Notes: a model not told the origin generated them from the letters alone. A stretch of 64,000 nt of DNA from Nitrospirota bacterium (GCA_029858285.1 JAOUFN010000003.1:62001-126000), one strand, 5' to 3'; positions 1-14,821 are shown, numbered from the stretch's first letter. Numbers and translations are program-made.

Positions 1-967
1 GCACCGGAATCGTCTCCAGCCAGCGGTCCCCCAGCAACAACGGCACCAACGGGTCGGCCCACACCGCCAGCCCCACCCCCACTGGCGCAACCGCCACCGA
101 GAGAACCCGCACGCACTGCTGATAGCTGATGCGCAATGCCTCTGGATTGTGCTGGCGCCGGGAAAAGGCCGGAAACAGCACCCGCCCCAACGCCTGCGAG
201 AGCGCCGATACCGGCATCATCGACAGGGAAAAACCCATGCGGTAGAAACCCAGTTGCCGTGCTCCCAAAAACCGGCCGGCGAGGGCCTGGTCCGAGTAAC
301 TGATAACCCACCCCAAAAGTCCCTCCAGGGTCACCCATCCGCCAAACCTCAGCAGATGGGCCCAGTTCGCTCCCCGCTTGGGCGCGCCGGGCCTCCAGCC
401 GACGTGGGCCCATAGCCCGGCGATGCGCAATACGTCCGCCGTCACCACACCCGCAACCAGCGACCACACGCCGTGCCCGGTCCACGCCAGGCAGATCGAC
501 ACGACACCCGAGGCCAAAGAGGGAAATATCTGCACCGAAAACAGGCGCCGGAAAGCCATGGAACGGACCAGTAGCGCCTCCGGCACCACTGCCAGGGAGC
601 GCAACACAAACAGCCCGGCCAGCACCCGCAACAGACTGGTCAGGCGCGGATCGCCGTAGAGTGAGGCCCATAACGGTGCCACCATCAGCACCACCACACA
701 CCACATCACCCCCAAGGCCATGCTGCCCCAAAACACAGCTCCCGTCAGGGCGTCATCCAGTTCCGGACGCTGCACCAGCGCAGGCTTGAAACCGGCATCC
801 TGAAACAGTCCCAGGAATGCGACCAGCACCATGGCGACTGCCAGCAAGCCAAAATCTTCGGGGGTGAGGATACGCGCCAACGCGATGGTGAACAAAAACT
901 GGCCACCACGCGCAAGCAGGTCTCCCGCCAGCGTCCATCGCAACCCGGTTGCCACAGACCCGTTCAC
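1..967 (-). CDS. Oligosaccharide flippase / lipopolysaccharide biosynthesis (Wzx/MATE-like) protein, truncated at window edge
   Basis: Open minus-strand frame running off the left edge: VNGSVATGLRWTLAGDLLARGGQFLFTIALARILTPEDFGLLAVAMVLVAFLGLFQDAGFKPALVQRPELDD..., typical N-terminus of polysaccharide flippases; not in ORF track because it has no stop inside the window. GTG start inferred. Confidence 0.75.
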   Translation of the reverse strand, partial: MNGSVATGLRWTLAGDLLARGGQFLFTIALARILTPEDFGLLAVAMVLVAFLGLFQDAGFKPALVQRPELDDALTGAVFWGSMALGVMWCVVVLMVAPLWASLYGDPRLTSLLRVLAGLFVLRSLAVVPEALLVRSMAFRRLFSVQIFPSLASGVVSICLAWTGHGVWSLVAGVVTADVLRIAGLWAHVGWRPGAPKRGANWAHLLRFGGWVTLEGLLGWVISYSDQALAGRFLGARQLGFYRMGFSLSMMPVSALSQALGRVLFPAFSRRQHNPEALRISYQQCVRVLSVAVAPVGVGLAVWADPLVPLLLGDRWLETIPV

Positions 968-1090
968 GAACCACCCTGGAGAGCGGCCACGCCCCTCCCC
1001 GAATGAATGCGATGCAATGGCTGAAAACAGGTGGCAAACACTCGCCGAGTATAGCGCACCACGCGGCACGACCAACGCCCGAAGGCGGCG

Positions 1091-1140
1091 GAAAACAACT
1101 GTGGCCCGAAGGGGGATTCAATTTCCCCTCCGGGCCACAG
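1091..1140 (-). terminator. Rho-independent terminator of the TSP3-repeat gene
   Basis: CTGTGGCCCG...CGGGCCACAG 10-bp perfect stem, extended inward by AGGGG/CCCCT, followed on the minus strand by GTTGTTTTCC, just past the stop at 1170. Confidence 0.75.
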
Positions 1141-1169
1141 TCTCTCATCATCCCGCGCGGGCGGACGGG

Positions 1170-6185
<5,016 letters not shown>

Positions 6186-6313
6186 ACCCCGTTTCCTCTT
6201 TGTGTTCCGTGGACCCTGTTCGGATCCGACTTCCGCAAGTCCTTAAGTCAGGAAGCGGCCACCGCGTGTGACCCACACGCCCCCTGCCGCACTCCCCACT
6301 CCATCGCTATTAC

Positions 6314-6616
6314 TCAACCGTTGGGATTGGGATTTTTTTTCGGATTCACAATCCCGGCGTCCACGCCACCCGGGGGCAGGTGCTCAATAACCGGGTGATA
6401 GACGGTGCCAGTGCCCCCCGTCGTACCGCAGTCCTGGTAGCGGCTGTCACAGCCGCCACCACCGTTGCCTCCGCCGCCCCCATTGCCGCCGCCCATATCG
6501 CCCAGGGATGCCCCGCCACCACCGCCGCTGCAAGCGGCGAGGAACGTCAACCCTGCCAGAAGGCACAACACACCGCTCAAGCGGACGATTTCCTGAACCA
6601 GACTGCTACGGCGCAT
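6314..6616 (-). CDS. Small glycine-rich lipoprotein
   Basis: MRRSSLVQEIVRLSGVLCLLAGLTFLAACSGGGGG...: lipobox LAAC, Gly-rich stretch, upstream of and codirectional with the TSP3 gene. Internal Met chosen over ORF-track start. Confidence 0.7.
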   Translation of the reverse strand: MRRSSLVQEIVRLSGVLCLLAGLTFLAACSGGGGGASLGDMGGGNGGGGGNGGGGCDSRYQDCGTTGGTGTVYHPVIEHLPPGGVDAGIVNPKKNPNPNG

Positions 6617-7422
6617 CGAAAATCCCTTTTTCTTCGGCTCCTGAAAACCGCAGGAACCGCCGCACCTGGCGGCAACCCAAGACACCACTCTTTCAGCACA
6701 CCACCAGCCCCCAAACCCTCGCGGAACTCAGACCGGTGACAAACCGGGGCGGGCTGGCACACCCCACCCACGCTCTGGTATTAAGAGACTGGCGAAGCCC
6801 AAGCTACTGCAAGAGCGGTGCCCCATGAATGGAAAAACTGTTCGGTGCTCGGCAAATGTCCTGAAGGTGTTCAGTTATTACCGGAATTTTTTCTGGGAAA
6901 AATGGCCGCAGACGGCATCGCCAATTTTCTGGCTATATCTGTACCGGGGGGGAAAGGGAACCCCGCGGATACTTTTGGGAAAAAATTTTCCCACACATCC
7001 CCACCCGGAAGACCAATTTCTTGCCCATGGGTTGTGAATTGGTACTGGTGCTTCACACTCCAGCAGGTCCCCCCCGGAGTTCCGCACCGAAAATTTGGCA
7101 TGGGCACGCAGACCGGCCCGCCGGGGGAGGCGGTATGCCCCACCCCCCCCCCGTCAAAAGCCAGGGACAAAGGGGGGGGGCGCAGCCCTTTGTGGACAGA
7201 AATACCCGCAGACGGTTGATGGGATGGGGGGAAACAAAAGGCCCCCCGGCCGACACACCTACCGGTGCGCGGCCAGAGGGCCGAAGGATCAGCGGGGGCA
7301 CAAAGGGACGCCGAACGGCGCACAATTGACTCCCCTTGGCGGTAGCATCACACCTGACCCGCACACCCCTTTCGGGATGAAGGCGAGCGGCGCCATGCCA
7401 CCCGGATCGGGAACGATCCTTT

Positions 7423-7614
7423 TTAGTTCGTGGCCGGAGCCGGAGCGGCGGCGTCGTGCATCGGGCTGGCCGCACCCTCAGGGGCGGTCATTGCCGGTGC
7501 GGGCGGGGGGGTCGGGGCGACCTCTTCCTTCTTGCTGCAGGCGGCCAATGCCAGCACCAAGCCAGCCGCGACGCCCATGCCAAGGACACCCAGAACCACG
7601 CGATTCTTGTACAT
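7423..7614 (-). CDS. Small lipoprotein, Ala/Pro-rich (63 aa)
   Basis: MYKNRVVLGVLGMGVAAGLVLALAACSKKEEVAPTPPP...: signal peptide with lipobox LAAC. Confidence 0.7.
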   Translation of the reverse strand: MYKNRVVLGVLGMGVAAGLVLALAACSKKEEVAPTPPPAPAMTAPEGAASPMHDAAAPAPATN

Positions 7615-7807
7615 TGACTTTCCTCTCCGATGCGATGATCGGTAAATAACTTTTCAGACTTCACCCGGCAGCCAACCATTGGCTTGGGGCGATCCCAGAC
7701 TTAAATCCTCGTAAAACCGGGGTATCGTGACGCTTTCTTTCTGGAGTTGTCAACGTGGAAAAAAGTTCCTCAATGGCAAAACGTCCGCCGGGAAGTGGCG
7801 AAAAACA

Positions 7808-9007
7808 TTACCAGGGCAACCCTGTTCCCCTGCCTCGTGCCCTGAATTCCGCCAACAGTTCCCCTCCAATGGCGCCAGCCGTGCAGCGGGATCGGTAACG
7901 GCGGTAACCGGCAGCCCCGACTGCCGTGCGCAACTCCGGGTCGGCGGCAAGCTGGCGCAGCACAGCTACCAGCGCGCGGGAATCACCCGGGGGAACCAGA
8001 ATGGCCTCTTTTGCTTTGCTCCGCCCTCCCCCGGCACGGCCTTCCGGAAACAATTCTTCCCCCAGCAACTCCCGCACTGCGGGATTATCCGCAGTCACTA
8101 CCGGGCGCCCCATAGCCAGGGCGTCGAACACCTTGCACGGAATCACCCGCTGGCTCTTGCTGCCGGTGCCAAACACCCCCAGGCAGATGTGGGCGGCGGC
8201 GATTTCGTCGAGAAGTTCCTCCCGCTCCATCCAGCGCTCCACGAACTCCACGTTGTCCAGCCCCCGCGCCTGTCCCCGCGCGGCAGCCAGTTCCTGTCCC
8301 CGCCCCACCATGCGAAAATGGATTCCGGGATCGGTCGCCAGTTCCCGTGCGGCGGTCAGGATCGTCGGCACCCCATGCAAGGCAATGTAGGTACCAAAGT
8401 ACAGCACCCGCACCGGAGGAGCGGAAGGTGGGGGCGGCGGGGTTTCGGGCAGGCCCTCCGGATCGGCCCCCACCGGCACCACAATCCAGCGCGAGTCAGG
8501 GACGCCGAATGTTGCGGACAAGTGTCGGGCGTGGGCGTGGGTATCAATGAGAATGGCGTCGGCCAATTGGAAAGCCGTCCGGTCCAGCCACCATAGCAGG
8601 CGCGCCAGCGGATTTGCCGGGGATAACAACCGCCTGTCCAGCACCACGGTGTCATACAGGGAGATGAGGGCGTTCAGCACCACCGGGCGGCGGCGGAACA
8701 GGGACAAAAAACGGGCAAGCACAATATCCAGGTGCCCTACATAGCCGACAATCAGCAGGTCGTACTCCGGCAGACGCGCAAAGCGCACCGCCAGGCGCGC
8801 CCACGCCCCCGTCAGACGCAGGATCCGCGCCACCAGCCGCAGCGGACCGCCCACCCCGGCCATTTTGTCCGCCGCGTCCGCCCACACCGGCTGGTGACAG
8901 GTGATCACCTGCGCCCCCGCCTGCTCCAGCCCGGCCAGCAGCACGCGGTTCATGGGGTAGCCGGACTGTCCGGAGTAGGTGCCGAAATAACAGATGCGCA
9001 TGCTCAC
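7808..9007 (-). CDS. Glycosyltransferase (GT4/GT1 family)
   Basis: 399 aa; RVLYFGTYIALHGVPTILTAARELATDPGIHFRMVGRGQEL...IPCKVFDALAMGRPVVTADNPAVRELL, typical GT-B C-terminal region. Confidence 0.85.
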   Translation of the reverse strand: MSMRICYFGTYSGQSGYPMNRVLLAGLEQAGAQVITCHQPVWADAADKMAGVGGPLRLVARILRLTGAWARLAVRFARLPEYDLLIVGYVGHLDIVLARFLSLFRRRPVVLNALISLYDTVVLDRRLLSPANPLARLLWWLDRTAFQLADAILIDTHAHARHLSATFGVPDSRWIVVPVGADPEGLPETPPPPPSAPPVRVLYFGTYIALHGVPTILTAARELATDPGIHFRMVGRGQELAAARGQARGLDNVEFVERWMEREELLDEIAAAHICLGVFGTGSKSQRVIPCKVFDALAMGRPVVTADNPAVRELLGEELFPEGRAGGGRSKAKEAILVPPGDSRALVAVLRQLAADPELRTAVGAAGYRRYRSRCTAGAIGGELLAEFRARGRGTGLPW

Positions 9008-9050
9008 CGAAGGGACGGAAAAACGATCCGCCGCCCGTAGGGTAGCGGGG

Positions 9051-9383
9051 TCAGTTATAGCGGGGGATTGCAGGGTCCACGCTCACGGACCAGGCATCAA
9101 TGCCGCCGGCGAGATTGTACACCTGACCGAAACCGTTGGCTTTGAGATAGGCGGCTACCTGAAAGCTGCGCACGCCGTGGTGGCAATAGACCACAATCTC
9201 CTTGTCTGGATCCAGTTCCCGCAGGCGGTGCGGGATCTCCCCCATGGGGATGTGGACGCTGCCGTCAATGGAGTTGAAAGCTCTCTCCGGGGGCTCCCGC
9301 ACGTCCAGCAGGAAGAGGGCGTCCCCGCTCTCCAGACGTTGTTTGATCTGCTGGCAGGAGCGCTGGATATCTGCCGGATTCAT
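9051..9383 (-). CDS. Rhodanese-like domain protein
   Basis: LFLLDVREPPERAFNSIDGSVHIPMGEIPHRLRELDPDKEIVVYCHHGVRSFQVAAYLKANGFGQVYNLAGGIDAW, active-site CHHGVRS. Confidence 0.92.
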   Translation of the reverse strand: MNPADIQRSCQQIKQRLESGDALFLLDVREPPERAFNSIDGSVHIPMGEIPHRLRELDPDKEIVVYCHHGVRSFQVAAYLKANGFGQVYNLAGGIDAWSVSVDPAIPRYN

Positions 9384-9444
9384 GCTTCACCCAAAATAAT
9401 GTGGAAGGGAAAAATGCGGTTCACGATCGCCGCCGGGCGGTGCA

Positions 9445-9948
9445 TCACCCCTTGAGTAACCAGGCCATGTGGCGTAGTTCGGGCAACACCAGTTCCTCCA
9501 TGGCCAGGCGCACGGCAGCACGGGAGCCGGGCATGGCCACGATCACCACCCGCCCCGCCACCCCGGCCACGGCACGGCTCATCATCGCTGCGGAGCCAAT
9601 CTCCAGAAAACTCAAGTGGCGGAACAGTTCACCAAAACCGTCGATGCGCTTGTCGAGCATGGACGCCACCACCTCATAGGTGGAGTCTCGGGGCGAGATG
9701 CCGGTACCACCGTTGATGAGCACCACCCGGGTAGCGGCGTCGGCGGCGGCCGTGGCCAAGGTCTGGCGAATGGTGGCCGGTTCATCTTTCACCAAGGAGT
9801 AGCCGGTGACGGTGTGGCCGTCCTTCTCCAGTAGTGAGCGAACCAGAGCGCCGCTCTCGTCGGTGTCCTCGGTACGAGTGTCGGAACAGGTCACCACCCA
9901 CGCCCCCACTGGCTCTTTGGCCTGCTCCTTGTGCTGTTTGTGCGCCAT
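9445..9948 (-). CDS. moaB: MoaB/Mog family molybdenum cofactor biosynthesis protein
   Basis: MAHKQHKEQAKEPVGAWVVTCSDTRTEDTDESG...VVLINGGTGISPRDSTYEVV...AMPGSRAAVRLAMEELVLPELRH. Start moved to internal ATG. Confidence 0.9.
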   Translation of the reverse strand: MAHKQHKEQAKEPVGAWVVTCSDTRTEDTDESGALVRSLLEKDGHTVTGYSLVKDEPATIRQTLATAAADAATRVVLINGGTGISPRDSTYEVVASMLDKRIDGFGELFRHLSFLEIGSAAMMSRAVAGVAGRVVIVAMPGSRAAVRLAMEELVLPELRHMAWLLKG

Positions 9949-10103
9949 GTGGCCCCCCGTACTGTGGAATAGACGATTGCTGCGGACACCGGTCTGCGGT
10001 GGTACAAAAGGGGGCCGTGAAGATCGCGGTTTCCCAAGCCCCCGACTCGAAGTATAGTGGCCGTTTCCGGCGCCGGGCAACCACAGTAAGGACAACAAAG
10101 CTC

Positions 10104-11915
10104 ATGACCGAACATACCGCCCGGGGCGTCACCTGGGATCTGACTGACCTGTACGGCAGCCCCGCCGACCCCCGTATCGACGCCGACCTGGAGCGCCTGC
10201 AAGCGGACGCGCTGGCCTTCGAAACGTGCTGGCGTGGCCATATTTCCGGTAAACACAATCACGGGATTCAGGCGGCGGAACTGATCACTCTTTTGAGCCA
10301 ATTGGAGGAGATCTGGCAAGGCGCCGGGGTGCTGTCGGCTTTTTCCTATCTGATCTTTGCCGCCGACACTGCCAACCCCGCCCACGGCGCTCTGCTCACC
10401 CGGGTACGCGAGCGCCTGACCGACCTGCGCAGCCACCTGCTGTTCGTGGAATTGGAGTGGGCCGCACTGCCGGAAGCTACCGCCCGCCCCCTGCTTGACG
10501 ATCCCAGGCTGGCCCGTTTCCGCCACCACCTGATCCGTGAGCGCGACTTCACTCCCCATCGGCGTAGCGAGGCCGAGGAAATCATCCTCGACCAGAAGAC
10601 CAACACCGGCAGTCAGGCGTTCGCCCGCCTGTTCGACGAAACCCTGGCGCGGGCGCGCTTTACCGTGACGCTGGAAGCCGGCCCGAAGGAAATGTCGGAG
10701 CAGGAGGCACTGGCACTGCTGGCTAACCCCGACCGCCCCACCCGCAAGGCCGCCGCAGACGCCCTTACCGCAGGGCTTGCCGAACTGGCACCGCTGCTAA
10801 TCTTCATCTACAACACGCTGATTGCGGACCACTCCACCGACACCCGCATCCGTTCTTTTGGCGGTCCCATGGCTGAACGCAACCTGGCCAATGAAATCTC
10901 CCAGGGGGCCGTGGACAGCCTGATGACCTCCTGTGAGCGGGCATTGCCGATGGTGGCGGATTATTATCGCATCAAGGGCCGCCTTTTGGGACTGGAGCCC
11001 CTTTATGACTACGACCGCTACGCACCTCTGGTGGGTGGCGGAGAAATTCCATTCTCCGAGGCGCGGAAAATTGTGCTGGAGAGTTTCGGGGCGTTTTCAC
11101 CGCGCATGGCTGAGATCGCCCACATGTTTTTCGAAAACCGCTGGATTGATGCGGAGACCAGGCCCGGAAAACGCGGCGGGGCGTTTGCCCACCCGGTCAC
11201 TCCTTCCCGCCACCCCTTCGTATTGATGAACTACCTGGGCCACCCGCGCGATGTGATGACTCTGGCCCACGAACTGGGGCACGGCATCCATCAGTGGCTG
11301 GCAAGGGAGCGGGGCTATTTTGGTTCCTCAACCCCACTTACCACCGCCGAGACCGCCAGCGTGTTCGGCGAAATGCTGGTGTTTTCCACCCTGCGTCGCA
11401 AGTTGGCGGGTACTCCAGAGGCCCTGCCCCTGCTGTGCGGAAAACTGGAAGACACCTTTTCGACGGTATTTCGCCAGGTGGTGATGACGCGTTTCGAACA
11501 GGCCGCCCACGCGGCGAGGGCCACCGAGGGGGAACTGACCGGGGAGCGGCTGAACGCCCTGTGGATGGAAGTGAACCGCCCCATGTTCGGTGACGCCCTG
11601 CACCTGCGGGACGACTATGCCAACTGGTGGAGCTACATCCCCCACTTCATTCACACGCCGTTCTACTGCTACGCCTATGCTTTCGGGGAATTACTGGTGC
11701 TGGCCCTGTACGCCCGCTACCTGGAGGAGGGGGAGACATTCGTGCCGCGCTATCTGGAACTGCTGGCCGGAGGCGGCAGCGACCGGCCGGAGGCGTTGCT
11801 TAAGTGCGCCGGTGTGGATATCGGCGCGCCCGGCTTCTGGGACGGGGGGCTTGCGGTCATCCGCAGCTGGGTGGACGAGGCTAGGGAACTGGGGGTGCCG
11901 GCAAGAACAGGCTGA
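10104..11915 (+). CDS. M3 family oligoendopeptidase F
   Basis: MTEHTARGVTWDLTDLYGSPADPRIDADLERL...; zinc motif MTLAHELGHGIHQWLA (HExxH). Confidence 0.93.
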   Translation: MTEHTARGVTWDLTDLYGSPADPRIDADLERLQADALAFETCWRGHISGKHNHGIQAAELITLLSQLEEIWQGAGVLSAFSYLIFAADTANPAHGALLTRVRERLTDLRSHLLFVELEWAALPEATARPLLDDPRLARFRHHLIRERDFTPHRRSEAEEIILDQKTNTGSQAFARLFDETLARARFTVTLEAGPKEMSEQEALALLANPDRPTRKAAADALTAGLAELAPLLIFIYNTLIADHSTDTRIRSFGGPMAERNLANEISQGAVDSLMTSCERALPMVADYYRIKGRLLGLEPLYDYDRYAPLVGGGEIPFSEARKIVLESFGAFSPRMAEIAHMFFENRWIDAETRPGKRGGAFAHPVTPSRHPFVLMNYLGHPRDVMTLAHELGHGIHQWLARERGYFGSSTPLTTAETASVFGEMLVFSTLRRKLAGTPEALPLLCGKLEDTFSTVFRQVVMTRFEQAAHAARATEGELTGERLNALWMEVNRPMFGDALHLRDDYANWWSYIPHFIHTPFYCYAYAFGELLVLALYARYLEEGETFVPRYLELLAGGGSDRPEALLKCAGVDIGAPGFWDGGLAVIRSWVDEARELGVPARTG

Positions 11916-13752
11916 ACTCGGCGCCGCCCTCCGGCGGGTTGCTGGCAAGCAGTGTGCCACCGTGGGCGCGGGCGATGCGGTAGGCAATAGCCAAAGACAG
12001 ACCCCGGCCTCCGCCCTCGCGGGTAGAGTAGAACGGCTCGAAGACGTGGGCCAGGGCTTCCTCGGAAATTCCCGTTCCACTGTCACGAATCGAGATGCAC
12101 ACACCTTCCGCGCGTCGTCCCGGCAGCGGGAAATAGCAGCGCTCGGTACGCAGGAACACTTCGCCACCCAGGGGCATGGCCCGCTCCGCGTTGTCGAGAA
12201 TGTGGTTCAGTGCACACTCCACGCGTTCCGGGTCCATCGGTACCAGGCAGTCTGAATTCAGTCGCGGCACTACAGCGATGCCACACTCCCCCAGCCGTTC
12301 CCGGCGGGCTTCGATCACGGCGGCAACAAAGGTATCCACCTCGCGCCGTTCCGGGCGGATGGTGTCGGCGCGGGCGAACTCCAGCACCTGATTTAGGAAC
12401 GCACCCATGCGTTCGGTTTCGCGCAGCACCATGCTCAAATAAGTAGTGCGTTGGTCGGCGTCCAGATCGTCCCGTTGCAGGCGGCGCAGCAGCCCCTCCA
12501 TCGGCACCAGCGGCACACGCAGTTCCTGCACCACGGCGTCGGACATGCGCCCGACGGCGGCCAAAGCCTCGTTGCGCACCAGCAAGTCGCGGGTCTGGCG
12601 CAAGTCTTCCACTGTGCTGGACAGGGCATCGCAGGCGCGGGCGTTGCGGATCGCCACCGCCACCTGATTTGACAGGGACTTGAGCAGGGACTGGTCGTCC
12701 TCGGTCAGACGACCGACGCCATGTTCACCCGGTTCCCGGTCGAACACCGAAATGGTGCCGATGCAGCGGCCCTGATCCACCACCGGCACGCACAGGTAAT
12801 TGGATACCACCCCCTGGGGGAGCAAGTGGGCGTAACGACTCCCCTCCCGGCCTTCTACCAGGTAGCCTTCCTGCTTCAGGGCGGCCATTCCGGGAAGGCC
12901 CTCCCCCAAGTACAGGGGGCGCAGTTCCGGCTCCGGTAACGGCTCACCGGTGGTGACCTTAACCACCAGTTGTTGACGCTCGTCGTCCCAAAGACGCAGC
13001 AGCCCGCCGCGGGTCTGGGTGAGTTCGCGGCTCTTTTCCATCACCATGCGCAGCAGGGACTCAAGATTCAGGGTGGAGGCCAGCGCCTGCCCCACGCCAT
13101 TGATGATGCGCAGGTGTTTGAGCTGCTTGCGGGTGTCTTCGTAAAGCTGGGTGGTACGGATGATGCCCCCCAGGTGCATGCCGATGGTCTCCAGGAGACG
13201 CACCTGTTGTGGCACATACTCGCTAACCTGCCGCCCCTGCACGTTGATGACGCCGATGAGGCGCTGTTCCAGACGAATTGGCGCCGCCAGAATGGCGTGC
13301 AGTTCCTCCTCGCCCATGCCGGAGATCATCTTGAAGCGCGGGTCGTGGGAAATGTCGCTAATGGGCAGCGCCACTTGCTCCCGGCCCACCCAGCCCGTTA
13401 CCCCCTCGCCCGGGGCCAGGCTGATCCGGCCCACCGCCTCCGGGTTCAGGCCGTGGGTGGCAGTGAGAACGAAGCGGCCCCCGTGGGCACGGTCTTCAAG
13501 GTAAATGGAGCAGGCGTCGCTGCGCAGGTGGAAGGCCACCACCTTGACGATGGCCGACAGGCGCTCCGCCAGGCTCAAGCCGCTACTATCGGCAATGCGG
13601 TGCAGGGTGTTGAGCACCTCCAGGTCGTGCAGGAGAAGACCGTCGTCGGGACTCCGCCCCGTCCCGGTCCCCGGAACACCAGCCGACACCGCTCCCGCGA
13701 CGCCGGAATCCACTTGCTGTGCCCTGCCGGTTGTCTCGCTCATCCGCACCAT
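11881..13752 (-). CDS. GAF-domain sensor histidine-kinase-like protein (H-box His replaced by Gln)
   Basis: GAF-like regions, then GRMSDAVVQELRVPLVPMEGLLRRLQ (H-box region) and HATPase motifs HILDNAERAM, IRDSGTGI, EPFYST, GRGLSLAIAYRIARAHGG. Confidence 0.9.
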   Translation of the reverse strand: MVRMSETTGRAQQVDSGVAGAVSAGVPGTGTGRSPDDGLLLHDLEVLNTLHRIADSSGLSLAERLSAIVKVVAFHLRSDACSIYLEDRAHGGRFVLTATHGLNPEAVGRISLAPGEGVTGWVGREQVALPISDISHDPRFKMISGMGEEELHAILAAPIRLEQRLIGVINVQGRQVSEYVPQQVRLLETIGMHLGGIIRTTQLYEDTRKQLKHLRIINGVGQALASTLNLESLLRMVMEKSRELTQTRGGLLRLWDDERQQLVVKVTTGEPLPEPELRPLYLGEGLPGMAALKQEGYLVEGREGSRYAHLLPQGVVSNYLCVPVVDQGRCIGTISVFDREPGEHGVGRLTEDDQSLLKSLSNQVAVAIRNARACDALSSTVEDLRQTRDLLVRNEALAAVGRMSDAVVQELRVPLVPMEGLLRRLQRDDLDADQRTTYLSMVLRETERMGAFLNQVLEFARADTIRPERREVDTFVAAVIEARRERLGECGIAVVPRLNSDCLVPMDPERVECALNHILDNAERAMPLGGEVFLRTERCYFPLPGRRAEGVCISIRDSGTGISEEALAHVFEPFYSTREGGGRGLSLAIAYRIARAHGGTLLASNPPEGGAEFSLFLPAPPVP

Positions 13753-13873
13753 TTCTCGGGTTGAGACCCTACGCTAACCGACTTTTCCGTTTTTGACAAG
13801 AAACGGGCAGTTCCCCAGTCCGAACGATAACCGGATGGGCAACACGGGGGATTCCCGACCGCCGTCCGGGGGG

Positions 13874-14092
13874 TCAGACGTTCTTGTGGGAGCCGTCGCA
13901 ATAGGGCTGGCTTCCGGAGCGCCCGCATGCACACACTGCGGCAGTGCGATCTTCGGGTACATTGACGACGCGCGGCCCGACGCCGCTGCCCTTGTGGGAG
14001 CCATCACAGTGCGGCAGTTTTTTGGAATGGCCACAGGCACAGTAGGCCACCCTGCCCCTGGTTTCCTTCAGGACGTATGGTGTCTTGCCCAT
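13874..14092 (-). CDS. CDGSH iron-sulfur domain protein with two CDGSH motifs
   Basis: MGKTPYVLKETRGRVAYCACGHSKKLPHCDGSHKGSG...AAVCACGRSGSQPYCDGSHKNV. Confidence 0.9.
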   Translation of the reverse strand: MGKTPYVLKETRGRVAYCACGHSKKLPHCDGSHKGSGVGPRVVNVPEDRTAAVCACGRSGSQPYCDGSHKNV

Positions 14093-14139
14093 GCGGAACT
14101 CCCCACCCACCAACAGGCGGGTATATATGGTAGAGACTG

Positions 14140-14173
14140 CCGGGCGGCGGCCGGATATTCCGCCGCCGCCCGG
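14140..14173. other. Strong hairpin between yceI-like gene and CDGSH gene
   Basis: CCGGGCGGCGGC-N10-GCCGCCGCCCGG, 12-bp perfect stem; no clear U-tract. Confidence 0.6.
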
Positions 14174-14188
14174 AAAGTCATTGGCCGC

Positions 14189-14821
14189 CTACTTTTTAGG
14201 TGCGGGCGGCAGCATGGCCTCAATGTCGAGGCGCAGGCTAACCTCCTCACCCACCAGTAGACCGCCGTTGTCCAGCACCTTGTTGAAGGTCATGCCGTAA
14301 TCCTTGCGGTCGATGGTGGTGGTAGCAGTGAAACCGGCACGGGTACCGCCCCATGGATCGGCGCCAACGCCCAGAAATTCGATCTCCCAGGTCACCGATT
14401 TGGTTACCCCCAAAAGGGTGAAATCACCGGTGACGACCTGTTTTTTGCCGTCCTGGCGAAAGGTTTTGCCCACGAAGGTCATGGTGGGGATTTTTTCCAC
14501 GTTGAAAAAATCCGGGGACTTGAGGTGCCCGTCGCGCTTCTCGTGGTTGGTGTTGACCGATGCGGTCTTGACCACGCCCTTCACCGCCGACAGCACGCCG
14601 GTCTTGGGGTCCAGGGAGAGGGTACCGGAAAAATCATCGAAGCGTCCGGTGGTGTTCGAGAACATGTGTTTGACCGTGAAACCCACAGTTGTGTGACCGG
14701 GGTCGATCATGAATTCGACATCCTTGGCATTCGCCACAGGCGCAGCCAGCAGCCCCATGGCCAGTGCCACCGCCGATACCCACGAGAACCGACTGCCGCG
14801 CATCTGCCTGCCGTTGCTCAT
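14189..14821 (-). CDS. YceI family periplasmic protein
   Basis: Signal peptide then FMIDPGHTTVGFTVKHMFSNTTGRFDDFSGTLSLDPKTG...VTGDFTLLGVTKSVTWEIEF. Confidence 0.93.
   Translation of the reverse strand: MSNGRQMRGSRFSWVSAVALAMGLLAAPVANAKDVEFMIDPGHTTVGFTVKHMFSNTTGRFDDFSGTLSLDPKTGVLSAVKGVVKTASVNTNHEKRDGHLKSPDFFNVEKIPTMTFVGKTFRQDGKKQVVTGDFTLLGVTKSVTWEIEFLGVGADPWGGTRAGFTATTTIDRKDYGMTFNKVLDNGGLLVGEEVSLRLDIEAMLPPAPKK

Noticed and set aside
149-1151. ORFs 149-415 +, 378-659 + and 753-1151 -
   Set aside because: They are alternative frames over the truncated flippase gene, whose real minus frame runs off the window.
6818-7475. Multiple overlapping ORFs on both strands
   Set aside because: None has a recognisable family, RBS or consistent codon bias; homopolymer runs generate spurious open frames. 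Treated as a non-coding island.
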